Shown here: one piece after another, positions 19,099 to 28,460 of the stretch
Layout of the letters: each line of letters starts with the position of its first letter
Position numbering within the stretch: position 1 is the stretch's first letter
NCBI GenBank assembly: GCA_900291925.1
Contig: UWYS01000005.1
Coordinates: forward strand, 372,001 to 436,000
From: Thecaphora thlaspeos
Lineage: Eukaryota; Basidiomycota; Ustilaginomycetes; Urocystidales; Glomosporiaceae
Reading direction: 5' to 3'
Length of the DNA: 64,000 nucleotides
Translations under genes and position numbers: made by a program
Notes under the pieces: generated by a model
What the model was told of the DNA's origin: nothing
What the model saw: the letters and a program-made list of their open reading frames with translations, nothing else
Database searches by the model: none

Positions 19099-21479
19099 CG
19101 AGAAGTTCAGCACGCTCAACACAAGCAGCGAACTACTGTACTGCCTTACTTACGTCGAGCGCAGCCCCCGCTGCAGTCGCGTCGGCGGGGGGGAGCTGGC
19201 AGCCTGGAAGAAAACTCTGTCCCGCGGCGACAGGGTCCTCAACACCGGCCTCGACCCCAACCGTGTGCCAAGCGACGAGGAGGTCGAGGCAGGGCACCGG
19301 AGCGCGGGGCAAAAAAGAAAAAGAGCGGCTGCTGATGTCATCAAAAAAAATCAAAAGAGAAATCAGCTCTCTCTCGCCACCGCCAACGGGCTCCAGGGCT
19401 GCTGCTAGCCCGGCCTGCCGCTGCCTTTCCCGACGCCGTGGACCCTTTGCGTGGACGCCGGTCGGGATGTTGCTCCCTCTCGCCATATCTCTCACCCCTT
19501 TTGTCGCCCTCGCCGCCGCCGCCATCTAGCCGCCGCCGATTCAGCCCGACCTCAGCCTCAGCCACTGTATGGGCAGGCAAGCTGCAACGAGCTTCTGCTG
19601 CTGCTGCTGCTGACGATGCTGCTGCTTACGATGGCTTTGCGGGCGTCCTTAGCTCAGAAGGACCAGGGAGGCCAAGGGTTCGGACGTCTCTGATGATTTG
19701 CTCGGGATGGTGCAAGCTCGACGACGTGCTCGTGCTCGTGCTCGCGAGCACGCCATTCCCGCGCCCCCGTGCGACATCCACCGGCATTAAGTGCGGCCCA
19801 CGGTGCGGGGTCGGCAGCGGCCGTCGATTTCAAATCGTATTCTCTCGGCTCCGGGCCAGCGCGTTTCGAAATCACACGTGCGAGAGAACCCCACCAGCGC
19901 TGAAGCTGTCCAACTCTGCACGAGTCCCCCACGTCCTCCCGGCCCCTCCGTTCCACCCCTTCGGCCGCCCGCAAGAGTGAAAACTGAGAGTAGAATTTTC
20001 GGTGACCACGACAAGATCATCGACAGATACTCTACGGCAGCAATCTGGTTCTCGGGTCAGACTTTCCTTTGGACATCTCAGAGCTGATGGGGCCCTCGTT
20101 GGCGCGAGAAAGGCCAAGCCGGGGAGGCAGCGCCTCGTGCCACCCTATACGAGGGCTGGGCCGTAGCATCCGCCTGCAATCGTTGACCGAGGAACGGTGG
20201 CGACCAGGCTTCGACGTCACCCTCCGTCGGCCCACCACCTCGGAAGCGTAACGTTCACCGAGTAGTCACCCAATGCTGTGAATAACGCTGGGAGGCTGGA
20301 CCCCTATTCGTATTTTTAGCTCATTATATAAGCTCGGTGCCGTCCTGCGCTACCGCCACTGCGGTCGGCCAGTAAAGCCTGCCGATGCAGTCAGCACAGC
20401 ATGTACGTAACTTGGACCAGACTCCGGTCCTCGATGCACTGTGCCGAGTGGCTTCCGTACAGTATGTAGCATTGGGTCGGTCGGCGATTCTTGCAGACTG
20501 TATCAATGGGGACCAGCGGCGGTCGAGTCGTCGCGCAGGGGGACTCGCGGGATGTTTTGTACAGCTGCGCGCGCCATGTCACCAAACAGCAGCCGTCCCG
20601 TCCGCGTCAGACCGCACCACCTTTCCTCCACCCGTCATGGGGCCATCAGGCGAGCAGTGTTGACGCGTTGACGGATACAAGGCAAGCATCAGTGTCTCCA
20701 CACCTACTCTTACAGTGACTACTGTAAGTCACAGGGGCCTCTGACTGACCTTCGAGATGATCGTCGGGTTGCGAAACAAGCGACCAGCTACCCGAGGGAT
20801 CTACTGTGCATGCACATAGCAACAGAGTATGTAACTACCGTACCCTTTTGACGCCGTAGCCGCCGCCGATCAGGGGTAAAGGATGCACCATACAAGCGTC
20901 AGATGAGCGCTGCAACGACGTCCCACAGAAGCAATTGAAAAGTTTGGTCGGAACGAGAGGCGCTCAACGACGATGGGCGAGGTCAAGGAGACACCTCCCC
21001 CGCGCACTCGTCGAGATGCACTGTCCGATAGCGCACAGCAGCAATATCAGCGACTACATACGTATCCCACAGGCGCGGCGACTTAGGCTCCTCCTGCCTG
21101 CAGAAGCAGATGCAACGCCTTGCCAATGCAGACTCAGCACTGGTCTTGCTTGCACCGTCCGACGAGGTCGTGGCTGTCTGATGTACACTAACTACTTCAA
21201 TATTTGTTGCCTCGCCAAGGTTACTTAGCCACACCTCGTCGTGCAAACGCCTCGAAGTCGGCTGCGGCCCTTCATGCTGTCTCCTGTCAAATCACGCAGA
21301 TCATGCGCTAGTTACTGCAATATTCCGAGCCCAGGTCGAGGGTGCCCCGCCATGCTTGGCGGTACTCTCACTGTAAGGCCTTCGCCGTCGAGGGTGCTTT
21401 CTCGACGTGAACGCAAAGCTCTAGGCCGGGGGGGGGATGGGAGGTTGATATTCATGGGCAGAGCTTGCCCGTCGTCTTT

Positions 21480-21485
21480 TATAAA
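21480..21485 (+). promoter_or_regulatory. TATA box of secreted-protein gene
   Basis: TATAAA within CTTTTATAAAGACC, 121 bases before the ATG at 21606 and followed by a C/T-rich repeat leader. This is a typical strong-promoter layout. Inferred from sequence only. Confidence 0.5.
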
Positions 21486-21511
21486 GACCTTCGCCCAGTA
21501 GGACTCTATCC

Positions 21512-21549
21512 TCATCCCTTCCATCCCTTCCATCCCTTCCATCCCTCCC
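21512..21549. repeat. CCATCCCTTC tandem repeat in leader
   Basis: Almost four copies of a 10-base pyrimidine-rich unit between the TATA box and the start codon of the secreted-protein gene, probably within its 5' untranslated region. Confidence 0.8.
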
Positions 21550-21605
21550 AACCCTCCCCGTCCCCCTCCTCCCCCTTCCCCCCCCCGTCGGACTCTTCAG
21601 CAACA

Positions 21606-22652
21606 ATGGTCGCCATCAAGATCCCCACCCTCCTGGTCGTGGCCGCTGCGTTCGTTTCGACTGCTGAAGCGCAAAAGAAGCCGACGTTCAAGGTCAACGC
21701 TCTCCCGGACAAGTGGGAGGCTGGCCAGGTCGGTTCGAACTCGTGCAAGCAGTGGGGCGACTCGTCGCCCAAGTCGATGTGCCAGAACGCCTTTGTCAAC
21801 AGCGCCGAGGACTTTTGCCTCTTCGCCCCCTCGAAGCCCAACGCCACCATCGGCAATGAGGAGAAGAGGACCATCGCCTACTGCACAAAGTCCGGATACG
21901 GCACCAGGGTCTTTCCCAAGGGTACCATCAAGGGCGCACAGTTCCTAAAGACGCCCGATTACATTCAAGTCACCGGTTAGCAGCGCTTCAGGGAGGACGC
22001 GCAGCGATATCGACGCGTTGGCGACGGACGCCACACTCGCACCACCACCGCGCAGCCTACAGACAAACCGAAGCTGACTCTTCCATTTCTCTCGTTGCTT
22101 GTCCCTGTCCACTCGACTTATTTGCTCGACGCGTTCCCTTTCTGCTCAGGTTACGGCGACTTTACGAAGATCGGTATTCGGGCGGGCGACGAAGGCGGCG
22201 AGCTGGACCCGCACGGCGCGTCGGGCGCGGGCAACCCGGCGGGCGGCCTGGTCTACACGCGCAATGCTCCCGGAAGGGAAGGTCAGTGGGTACAGATCAA
22301 GGAGTGGAACAACTTCCAATCCGCGACGATCTTCAGCATCCGGATCGCCTACGGTCCCAACCGGACCAAATACGCTCCGCACATCTACAACGTCATGGGA
22401 TCCGAGTGGAACTCACCGGGACGCTACTACTCGAACGGTCGCTTTGAGAACTGCGACGGAGACAGCGGTGCCTGGCCCGGAGTGTACAACGGTTCGACCT
22501 TCTATCAGGGACAGCCGAAGACGCCCGCCGCTCAGGCTAGACCCGCCAGCTCGAACTGCCAGGCTCGTCCGTCGCCCGACGCCGGACCCGCCGAGAAGAG
22601 GCCGTACAGGAAGCGTGCAGCTTTCCCCACTGGCCACATCGAGCAAGTCTGA
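21606..22652 (+). CDS. Secreted macrophage-activating-glycoprotein-like protein
   Basis: Two exons, 21606-21975 and 22150-22652, joined across an intron with a GTTAGC donor and a CTCAG acceptor (290 residues). A clear signal peptide opens it (MVAIKIPTLLVVAAAFVSTAEA). The mature part carries the family pattern: SCKQWGDSSPKSMCQNAFVNS, EDFCLFAPSKPN, YCTKSGYGTRVFPKGTIKGA, TPDYIQVTGYGDFTKIGI, GGELDPHGASGAGNPAGGLV, then HIYNVMGSEWN and FENCDGDSGAWPGVY, with paired cysteines. I know this as a conserved basidiomycete secreted family annotated as macrophage-activating glycoprotein; its biochemical role is not established. The C-terminus is basic, with KR and RKR dibasic sites. It is probably well expressed, judging from its TATA box and codon bias. 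Confidence 0.85.
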
Positions 22653-23225
22653 TCTGCCGACAGCCGCACTACGTTCCCCAACCTTGGCGCTCTTCATCCT
22701 TTCACCTCGATACCCGCGCGAACCCGTCGGAAACCTCGCGCTTTCTCCACGCGTCTCCTCCTCCTCCTCCTCTCTCCTCCCAAGAATCGCCTGAATCTTC
22801 TCTCGACCAAGCCTCGATACCAATTCTCACTCGCCTTGCCATAGCCATCTCCAGCCTCGACATCATAACTCCACCTCGCACCTCCTCCGCTTCCCCGACC
22901 GATAACCTTTCTCCTTCTTCGCCCGAGGTTCGATCTGTATCGACACCGTTCCATCCCACCGCTCGCAACTTCGTCGTTTTACGACGCCCGTTGCTAGAAG
23001 CCTAAGCCTGGACCTCTACACACCGAGGACATCCTCCTCACACACACGCACACACACACACGCTCTCTCTCTCTCTCTCTCTCGCTCACTCGCTCTCTAG
23101 CGCATCGTCCATTATAATCCATGCCACTACGTCACATAAGTAACATCGATCGTTTTATTACGATCGACACACATGCTCCCCCCTACACGTAAGCGGTCTA
23201 GGCAAATAGCAAATTCTCTCTTGAT
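22653..23225. other. Intergenic region with CA/CT microsatellite
   Basis: 3' sequence of the secreted-protein gene, C/T-rich on the plus strand, with a (CA)n(CT)n tract at 23039-23098, then an A/T-richer stretch. No supported gene. Confidence 0.5.
23039..23098. repeat. Compound (CA)n-(CT)n microsatellite
   Basis: An interrupted CA run followed by a CT run of about 10 units and further CTC-rich sequence, downstream of the secreted-protein gene. Confidence 0.9.
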
Positions 23226-23862
23226 TTATAGTTGGCTGGACATTCCTGGGTCAACGACTGTGGCATCTGTGCGTTTTGAGGGGGAAGATAAGACGTACGC
23301 TTCTTCCGTACTGATCGCGACTCGCACTCTTTCCTTCTCGATACACACGACATTTCCCAGACATCTCTCCATGCTGCCAAGCTGTTGCGACTGGATGGCG
23401 AGCGCTTCAACAATGTCGACCGCACGGTGTACGGTGGTGATCCTGACGATCTCGCCAATGATAATGTCGATATCTCGAGAGTAAAGAGAGCCCCTGGGCA
23501 GCACGCGGCGCCCTGACCGCCGAGAACAGGACTTGCGCAGGAGACGTGGGTATCGAGCAAACGCCAAATCTGTGCGCTCACCGGTGGAAATCGAGAGCGG
23601 GCATGGTGCTCCTTGTACAGCCAGCATGAAGAAGGGTAGAGTCCACCAGACTGGTTCCCTTGGGTTTGCGCAGTTCCGTGGCCCTCATGAAAGAGGGCGG
23701 CAATGTCCTCGAGATCGGGCGGCACGGTAGGAGCAGGGAAGTGGCCGACAATTGTGCTTGTAGCTGCGCTAGCAGTGAGAGGATCAAGTCCGTCTAATCG
23801 CGCAACTAGTAGTGGGAGGTGTCGAGGGCTGGTGTTGGCGTGTGGGTGGCGTCGTATTTAGG
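23226..23862 (-). CDS. Tentative multi-exon gene, unknown product (5' end unresolved)
   Basis: Two minus-strand frames read like real protein and can be joined. The first, about 23582-23862, encodes LPLLVARLDGLDPLTAS..., IVGHFPAPTVPPDLEDIAAL and SGGLYPSSCWLYKEHHARSR. It is followed by a GTGAGC donor and a 50-nt intron ending CAAG (23532-23581). The second, 23226-23531, encodes RVLPRGSLYSRDIDIIIGEI, VRITTVHRAVDIVEAL and a short polar tail. The second part has the alternating hydrophobic pattern of an OB/S1-like beta barrel, but I cannot assign a family. No in-frame ATG is present. A candidate first exon begins at the ATG at 23940 (MTTVVHTSSGDYATCMPHLS), but I see no good donor connecting it. 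It may be spurious or a poorly conserved gene. Confidence 0.35.
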
Positions 23863-24316
23863 ATTGAGGCTATGCTTGTTCAGAGAGGTGCGGCATGCAG
23901 GTGGCGTAGTCGCCAGACGAGGTGTGGACCACAGTGGTCATGGACCCGTCACGCTCCGCCTGCTCCGCCCCATGCCACTTGCCTTTGGCCGGCCCGTCTC
24001 ACCCGTCCCGTCGCGCCAGACCGACTACGCCAGACCGAACAAGTGGCGGAGAGGCTGCTGGCGCGGAGAGCAGCGTCCAGCGCTGTGCCGTCGTCTCGGC
24101 GTCGCATGCCATAGTGTCGACCTTGCAGCTCCGCGTACCGTCTCTTGCGCCTGCTACACTGCTTCACCTCCCTCGTCAGAGTCTAGCGGTAGACGGCGTA
24201 GGCCTGGGTGGTGCTCCAGTGTTCTATTACGATGGTAACATAATGTACGGGATGGCGAGGGGTGCAGAGGGCGAGGGTATCTTGGGACAGGTCGTCTAGA
24301 CGGGGCGAGCAGATGG
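23863..24316. other. Intergenic / possible 5' end of the preceding tentative gene
   Basis: Contains the possible first exon (ATG at 23940, minus strand) of the tentative gene and the 3' region of the Tfc7-like gene. Nothing else is supported. Confidence 0.35.
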
Positions 24317-25144
24317 CTATAGCTTGTTGAGCGGGGTTGACGTCGACGAGCCGTTCGTGCTTGACTTTGTATCGGTGGAGGGAAGCTCTTCATCGATCCA
24401 GCCGCTTCCCATGCCCGGTTCGGTGACGTTGTCAGGCACGTGAGAAAACTCCCAGTTGCGCTCTTCGCCGTGCTTGAGGAAGCCGCCCTCGCCGTTGAGT
24501 TGCTGCTTCCACGCGTCGGCCGGTCCGTTCTGTACGCGGGTGTACTTGCTGAGGGTTGCGGTGCCCACGTTGATGTCGAGGGTCCTCTGGCCGTCTCTGT
24601 CGTCGTCGAGCAGCACTCTACCCATCGCGATGAGCGTGGCGGCGTGGCTGCAGAGGAGGACGCGCTCGATGCCCAGCTCCTGGCAGCGTTGCTGTATCAG
24701 CTCGAGGATCGACCTGGCTCGAGCGTGTAGCTGAGGTATGGTCTCGCCGTGGTTCGAGGGATATAGGAGAGACGTCCAGCTAAGGGAGAGGGTGGGGACG
24801 AACTGCTTCATGGTTAGGGCGCTTGCGGGTGTGGGATGGAGGCCGGTGCCGTCGGGTGCGGGTGGAAACCATTCGGCGAGACCGGGTTCGGCGACGAGGT
24901 TGATGGCGAGAAGCTCTGCGGTGGGTACGGTGGTCTGTAGGCAGCGGTAGTAGGGCGAGCTGATGATGAGCTGGGGTTGTTGGTCTGCAGGCAGGGCGGC
25001 AAGGTATGCGGCGAGATCGCGGGCCTGGTTGAGACCGTGCGCGGTGAGGACGGGGTCGCGAGGACGTCCGGTTGGGAGGAAGAGTTCTGCACCCTGCCAG
25101 TTCATGCGGAAGCCGTGACGGCAGGTGTATATGGTGTTGAGCAT
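24317..25144 (-). CDS. Histidine phosphatase family protein, Tfc7 (TFIIIC tau55)-like
   Basis: 275 residues in one exon; the start is the ATG at 25144 (MLNTIYTCRHGFRMNWQGAE). Catalytic-site elements of the phosphoglycerate-mutase fold are all visible: RHG near residue 9, GLNQARDLAAYLAAL, IISSPYYRCLQT, GLAEWFPP, HGETIPQLHARA, and the second histidine in LLCSHAATLIAMGRVLLDD. The C-terminal part (TLSKYTRVQN, GEGGFLKHGEERNWEFSHV, PGMGSGWIDEELPS) matches what I recall of proteins related to yeast Tfc7, whose N-terminal half is this fold and which belongs to the RNA polymerase III factor TFIIIC. Whether this one is a TFIIIC subunit or a free phosphatase cannot be told from sequence. It lies head-to-head with the Dus2 fusion gene. 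Confidence 0.85.
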   Translation of the reverse strand: MLNTIYTCRHGFRMNWQGAELFLPTGRPRDPVLTAHGLNQARDLAAYLAALPADQQPQLIISSPYYRCLQTTVPTAELLAINLVAEPGLAEWFPPAPDGTGLHPTPASALTMKQFVPTLSLSWTSLLYPSNHGETIPQLHARARSILELIQQRCQELGIERVLLCSHAATLIAMGRVLLDDDRDGQRTLDINVGTATLSKYTRVQNGPADAWKQQLNGEGGFLKHGEERNWEFSHVPDNVTEPGMGSGWIDEELPSTDTKSSTNGSSTSTPLNKL

Positions 25145-25876
25145 GGTGGTGACGCGACGGTGGGAGTGGTGGTGGTGGTGATGGAGGAAGACTGGATGAG
25201 GCGAAGCAGTGAAGCGGCAGGGTGCACCGGCTACAGCGAGCCGGCCGAAGCCGGGCAGCGGGAGTCGGGAAGCGGGAGTCGGGCAGCGGGGAGGGCGCGC
25301 AAGCAACGGCCGAGAGAGGAGAAAAGGCAGCGGCAGCGTGCGCTCGCAAATCTTGCGAGTAGTTTTCTCTGAGATTAAAGGGGGATTTGTGACTTTGCCA
25401 GGCTTTCGTTTGGCGGCAGGACATTCAAACAAGACCTGGCCTCGCCGACGGCCCTCCACACGCCAGCGCCGCGCCAGCGAGCATCGGCTTGCCTAAGGCG
25501 GCGCCCTCACTCCCCACACCGCTTCCTTCCGCTTTCCTCGCTCTCTTCGACCTCTTTGCTCTCCTCTCCCCTTTCCTTTCCCCCTGCTCCCCTCCACCAT
25601 CCCCTCACCGCCTGCCTATACATAATTCCCCTTTCCCTCCGCCTTATTAGCAGGCCCATGCTCCTGTGTCCAGCTCACCTCCGCCCCCTCTTGTCCACAA
25701 CTTATCTCCACGCCATTCCACTTGCACCCCGCCCCTCTATCGCATACCGTCTCCTCACTGTCACCGCCCCCGCCCCCGCACCTCATCACCATCGACACCA
25801 AAGACGCAGCATCGTTTCCGTCGCCAGCATCTCCCCGAACAACCCCACATCTCCGCCTCTCCGCCGCCACATTGCA
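25145..25876. promoter_or_regulatory. Divergent promoter, Tfc7-like / Dus2-fusion
   Basis: About 0.5-0.7 kb, depending on which ATG starts the Dus2 fusion. The right half is strongly C/T-rich on the plus strand, as expected for the leader of the rightward gene. An in-frame ATG at 25658 would extend that protein N-terminally. Confidence 0.45.
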
Positions 25877-28213
25877 ATGCCATCCATCGCTCAGATCAAC
25901 CAGCCCCTCATGGTGGTGCCTCCGGCCAAACGCGCAAAGTACGACAACATCGCCTACGCTCACACCATGCATCACCCCACCACTGCACCCACGCCCCCTA
26001 CCGAGGACGCAGAGATGGCCCCCCTCGACCAGCCCGCCGTAGCGACCACCCACAACGAGGCCGCCACCGCCGCTGCCGACGACAGCCCCCTGCCCGCTTG
26101 CACCTCGCCCCTCCAGTACCAGAACGGCATCTTCCTCGGCCCCATGGTCCGCATCGGCACCCTCCCCACCCGCCTTCTCTCGCTCGAGTACGGCGCAGAC
26201 CTCGTCTGGGGTCCCGAGATCGTCGACCGCGCCATCATGGGCACCCAGCGCCGCGTCGATCCGCGCACCGGCGTCGTCGAGTGGCTCAAGGACGACAAGC
26301 AGGTCTTCTCCTGCCACCCCATCGAGCGACCCTACCTCGTCTTCCAGGTCGGCAGCTCCAACCCGGAGCAGGCCGCACAGGCCGTCAGCATCGTCACCGA
26401 GCACGACGACGTCGCCGCCGTCGACCTCAACTGCGGCTGCCCCAAGCCCTTTTCCACCCACGCCAGCATGGGCGCCAACCTTCTCTCGACGCCCGACCTC
26501 CTCTGCAGCATCCTCCGCGCCATGCGCAGGGCCGCCCCGCCCCACGTCGCTGTCACCTGCAAGATCCGCTTGCTGCCCACCCAGGAGGCCACCCTCGCCC
26601 TCGTCGATCAGATCGTCAAGACGGGCGCCATCGAATGCCTCACCGTCCACTGCAGGACCAAGGACATGCGTCCGCGTGAGCCCGCCCTTCTCGACCGCCT
26701 GCGCGAGATTGTCGACCACGTCGACGCCACCGCCAAGCGCCTCGGACGTACCATCCCTGTCGTCTGCAACGGCGACTGCTGGGACGCCAACGAGGCGCCC
26801 CGGATCAAGGAGCTGACCGGCGTCACGTCGACCATGATTGCGCGCGGCGCCGAGGCTAACCCGTCCTGCTTCCGCCCCGAGGGCAGTCTCAGCGTCCCCG
26901 AGACAGTTGCGCCAAAGTGGGTGCGCTACTCGCTCGCGCTAAACAACCCGGTTGGTAACACAAAGTACTGCCTCGGTCAGCTGTCCTTCAAGCCGAACGA
27001 ATCGATCCCCACCGAGGTGCAGCGGGCCCAGGGCAAGGCCAAGCAGATGTCCAAGAAGCAGCTCTCCGTCTACCGTACCGGCATCTCGCAGGCCAAGACG
27101 CAGGAGGACCTGGCCAAGGTGTTCAACATCGACCCGGCCTTTGTCCGCTCGCAGGACTTTGACTCGGTCATCCTCAAGGACCTCAAGGAGGTGCTGTCGA
27201 AGCGCGTCCGCACCGCAGCGAGCGGGTTTGACGGCCAGCGCGTCAGCACAGTCGTCAGCAACGCCAACGAGAGCAGAAGTGGCAACGACTCGACGAGCGG
27301 CGGCCAGGGCGCCGAGGACGGCCACCCCTCAGGAGACGACCTGAAGCGCGCCACCGACAAATCGCCCCAGCCCGAGTGGAAGGAGCAGCTGGCCTCGAGC
27401 ATCGGCAAGTACATCAAGGACGAAAAGTCGCTCCTCTACTACGCGCTTTCGACGGTCGAGGCGCAGACATCGGTCCACGACGCTGCCAAGCCGCACGTTC
27501 GCTACATCGTCCACCGCGGCTTTGTCAACGAGAAGCGAGACGGCGACGCATCGGGCGGCGTAGCTCCGCAGAACCCCGAGTTTGGCTCCAGTCCCTGCCT
27601 CATGACGACGACCGACGTGCGTACGCCCAAAGTGCAGCAACTGACCTCGCAGAGCGGCGTCAGGGCGCAGGGCGCGGACGGCAGCCACGGTGGCGAGGGT
27701 GAGATTGCATGGTGGATCGAGAGCGCTCAGCTGCAATTCCGTATCTCGGGCACGCTCCACGTCCTGCCCACTCAGGGTCACCCGCTGCGAAGCTCGTTCC
27801 CCTACGCACGCCTCTCACCGCCGCGCGCACCCGATTCTAGCTCGAGCGACGCCTTTGACTGGGACGGCGAACGCACTCGCATCTTCAACAAGCTCAATGC
27901 CGGGCTACTGGCGAGTTTCTGTCGACCTACACCCGGTTCGTCTCACCCGAACTTCGGACGTCTGGACGGTGCCGAACCAAAGGGCGACGTGAGCTCTCCG
28001 TGGCCATTGGAACTGCCTCAGCCCGGTAAAGAGGAGACGCAGCACCAAAAGGAGCAACTGCGCGAGAGCGAAAAGAACTTTGCTCTGCTCGTCATCGAGC
28101 CGCGTTCGGTGGATGTCGTCAACCTCGCGGACGATACGAGGACAATGTACGAACTCAAACAAGGTCACAGTGCAGCCACGGGAGAGTGGACAAAGAGGAG
28201 GGTCGTACCGTAG
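25877..28213 (+). CDS. DUS2: tRNA-dihydrouridine synthase 2 fused to a pyridoxamine-phosphate-oxidase-like FMN domain
   Basis: 778 residues from the ATG at 25877; an in-frame ATG at 25658 would add 73 residues with no acidic residue, possibly a mitochondrial presequence or simply translated C/T-rich leader. The N-terminal half is Dus2 (yeast Smm1): GIFLGPMVRIGTLPTRLLSL, VDLNCGCPKPFSTHASMGAN with the catalytic Cys of GCP, VTCKIRLLP, TVHCRTKDMRPREPA and MIARGAEANPSCF. It would reduce a uridine in the tRNA D-loop using FMN and NADPH. After a Ser/Gly-rich linker, a second module starts at PQPEWKEQLASSIGKYIKDE, with HVRYIVHRGFV, TTDVRTPKVQQLTS, IAWWIESAQLQFRISGTLHV and GEWTKRRVVP, the pattern of Alr4036-type pyridoxamine 5'-phosphate oxidase-like FMN proteins. 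The frame is uninterrupted. Yeast and human Dus2 lack this module; the human protein has a dsRBD instead. Confidence 0.9.
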   Translation: MPSIAQINQPLMVVPPAKRAKYDNIAYAHTMHHPTTAPTPPTEDAEMAPLDQPAVATTHNEAATAAADDSPLPACTSPLQYQNGIFLGPMVRIGTLPTRLLSLEYGADLVWGPEIVDRAIMGTQRRVDPRTGVVEWLKDDKQVFSCHPIERPYLVFQVGSSNPEQAAQAVSIVTEHDDVAAVDLNCGCPKPFSTHASMGANLLSTPDLLCSILRAMRRAAPPHVAVTCKIRLLPTQEATLALVDQIVKTGAIECLTVHCRTKDMRPREPALLDRLREIVDHVDATAKRLGRTIPVVCNGDCWDANEAPRIKELTGVTSTMIARGAEANPSCFRPEGSLSVPETVAPKWVRYSLALNNPVGNTKYCLGQLSFKPNESIPTEVQRAQGKAKQMSKKQLSVYRTGISQAKTQEDLAKVFNIDPAFVRSQDFDSVILKDLKEVLSKRVRTAASGFDGQRVSTVVSNANESRSGNDSTSGGQGAEDGHPSGDDLKRATDKSPQPEWKEQLASSIGKYIKDEKSLLYYALSTVEAQTSVHDAAKPHVRYIVHRGFVNEKRDGDASGGVAPQNPEFGSSPCLMTTTDVRTPKVQQLTSQSGVRAQGADGSHGGEGEIAWWIESAQLQFRISGTLHVLPTQGHPLRSSFPYARLSPPRAPDSSSSDAFDWDGERTRIFNKLNAGLLASFCRPTPGSSHPNFGRLDGAEPKGDVSSPWPLELPQPGKEETQHQKEQLRESEKNFALLVIEPRSVDVVNLADDTRTMYELKQGHSAATGEWTKRRVVP

Positions 28214-28460
28214 CTGGCCACTGTCGTGTCCCAATTTTTTTTTGTCTATATTGAGAGAGAGAGAACGGCATATTGTTCAAAGTGTGTTGACTGGTCCAAG
28301 GGCCCTCTTAGGTTCACGGCCGCGCATAAAGCACACACACAGGCACGATGAGAGTTTGATCGTGACCGAGCAGTATCGCGTTGGATAGCATAGGGCAGAC
28401 ACGGGCCAAAAGACGATCCAGGATCTAAAAATACAAAGTGTTCGAGACGGGAGGAAGTGG

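Larger units (their letters stand above)
18486..21605. promoter_or_regulatory. 3.1 kb divergent intergenic region, MET5 / secreted protein
   Basis: The MET5-proximal 0.7 kb is purine-rich on the plus strand (C/T-rich for MET5). It contains the GGTGGGAA repeat and a bZIP-type TGAGTCA at 19092-19098. The middle has a CTG-rich patch near 19590. From about 20.2 to 21.3 kb the sequence is visibly less GC-rich, with a TATA-like TATATAAG at 20325-20332 but no supported gene downstream of it. Short frames throughout lack family features. The last 130 bases are the secreted-protein core promoter and leader. Confidence 0.45.

Noticed and set aside
18659..19408. 249-codon plus-strand frame through the MET5 promoter
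   Set aside because: Contains the GGTGGGAA repeat translated as GRWEGGK and no recognisable protein; it overlaps the MET5 leader.
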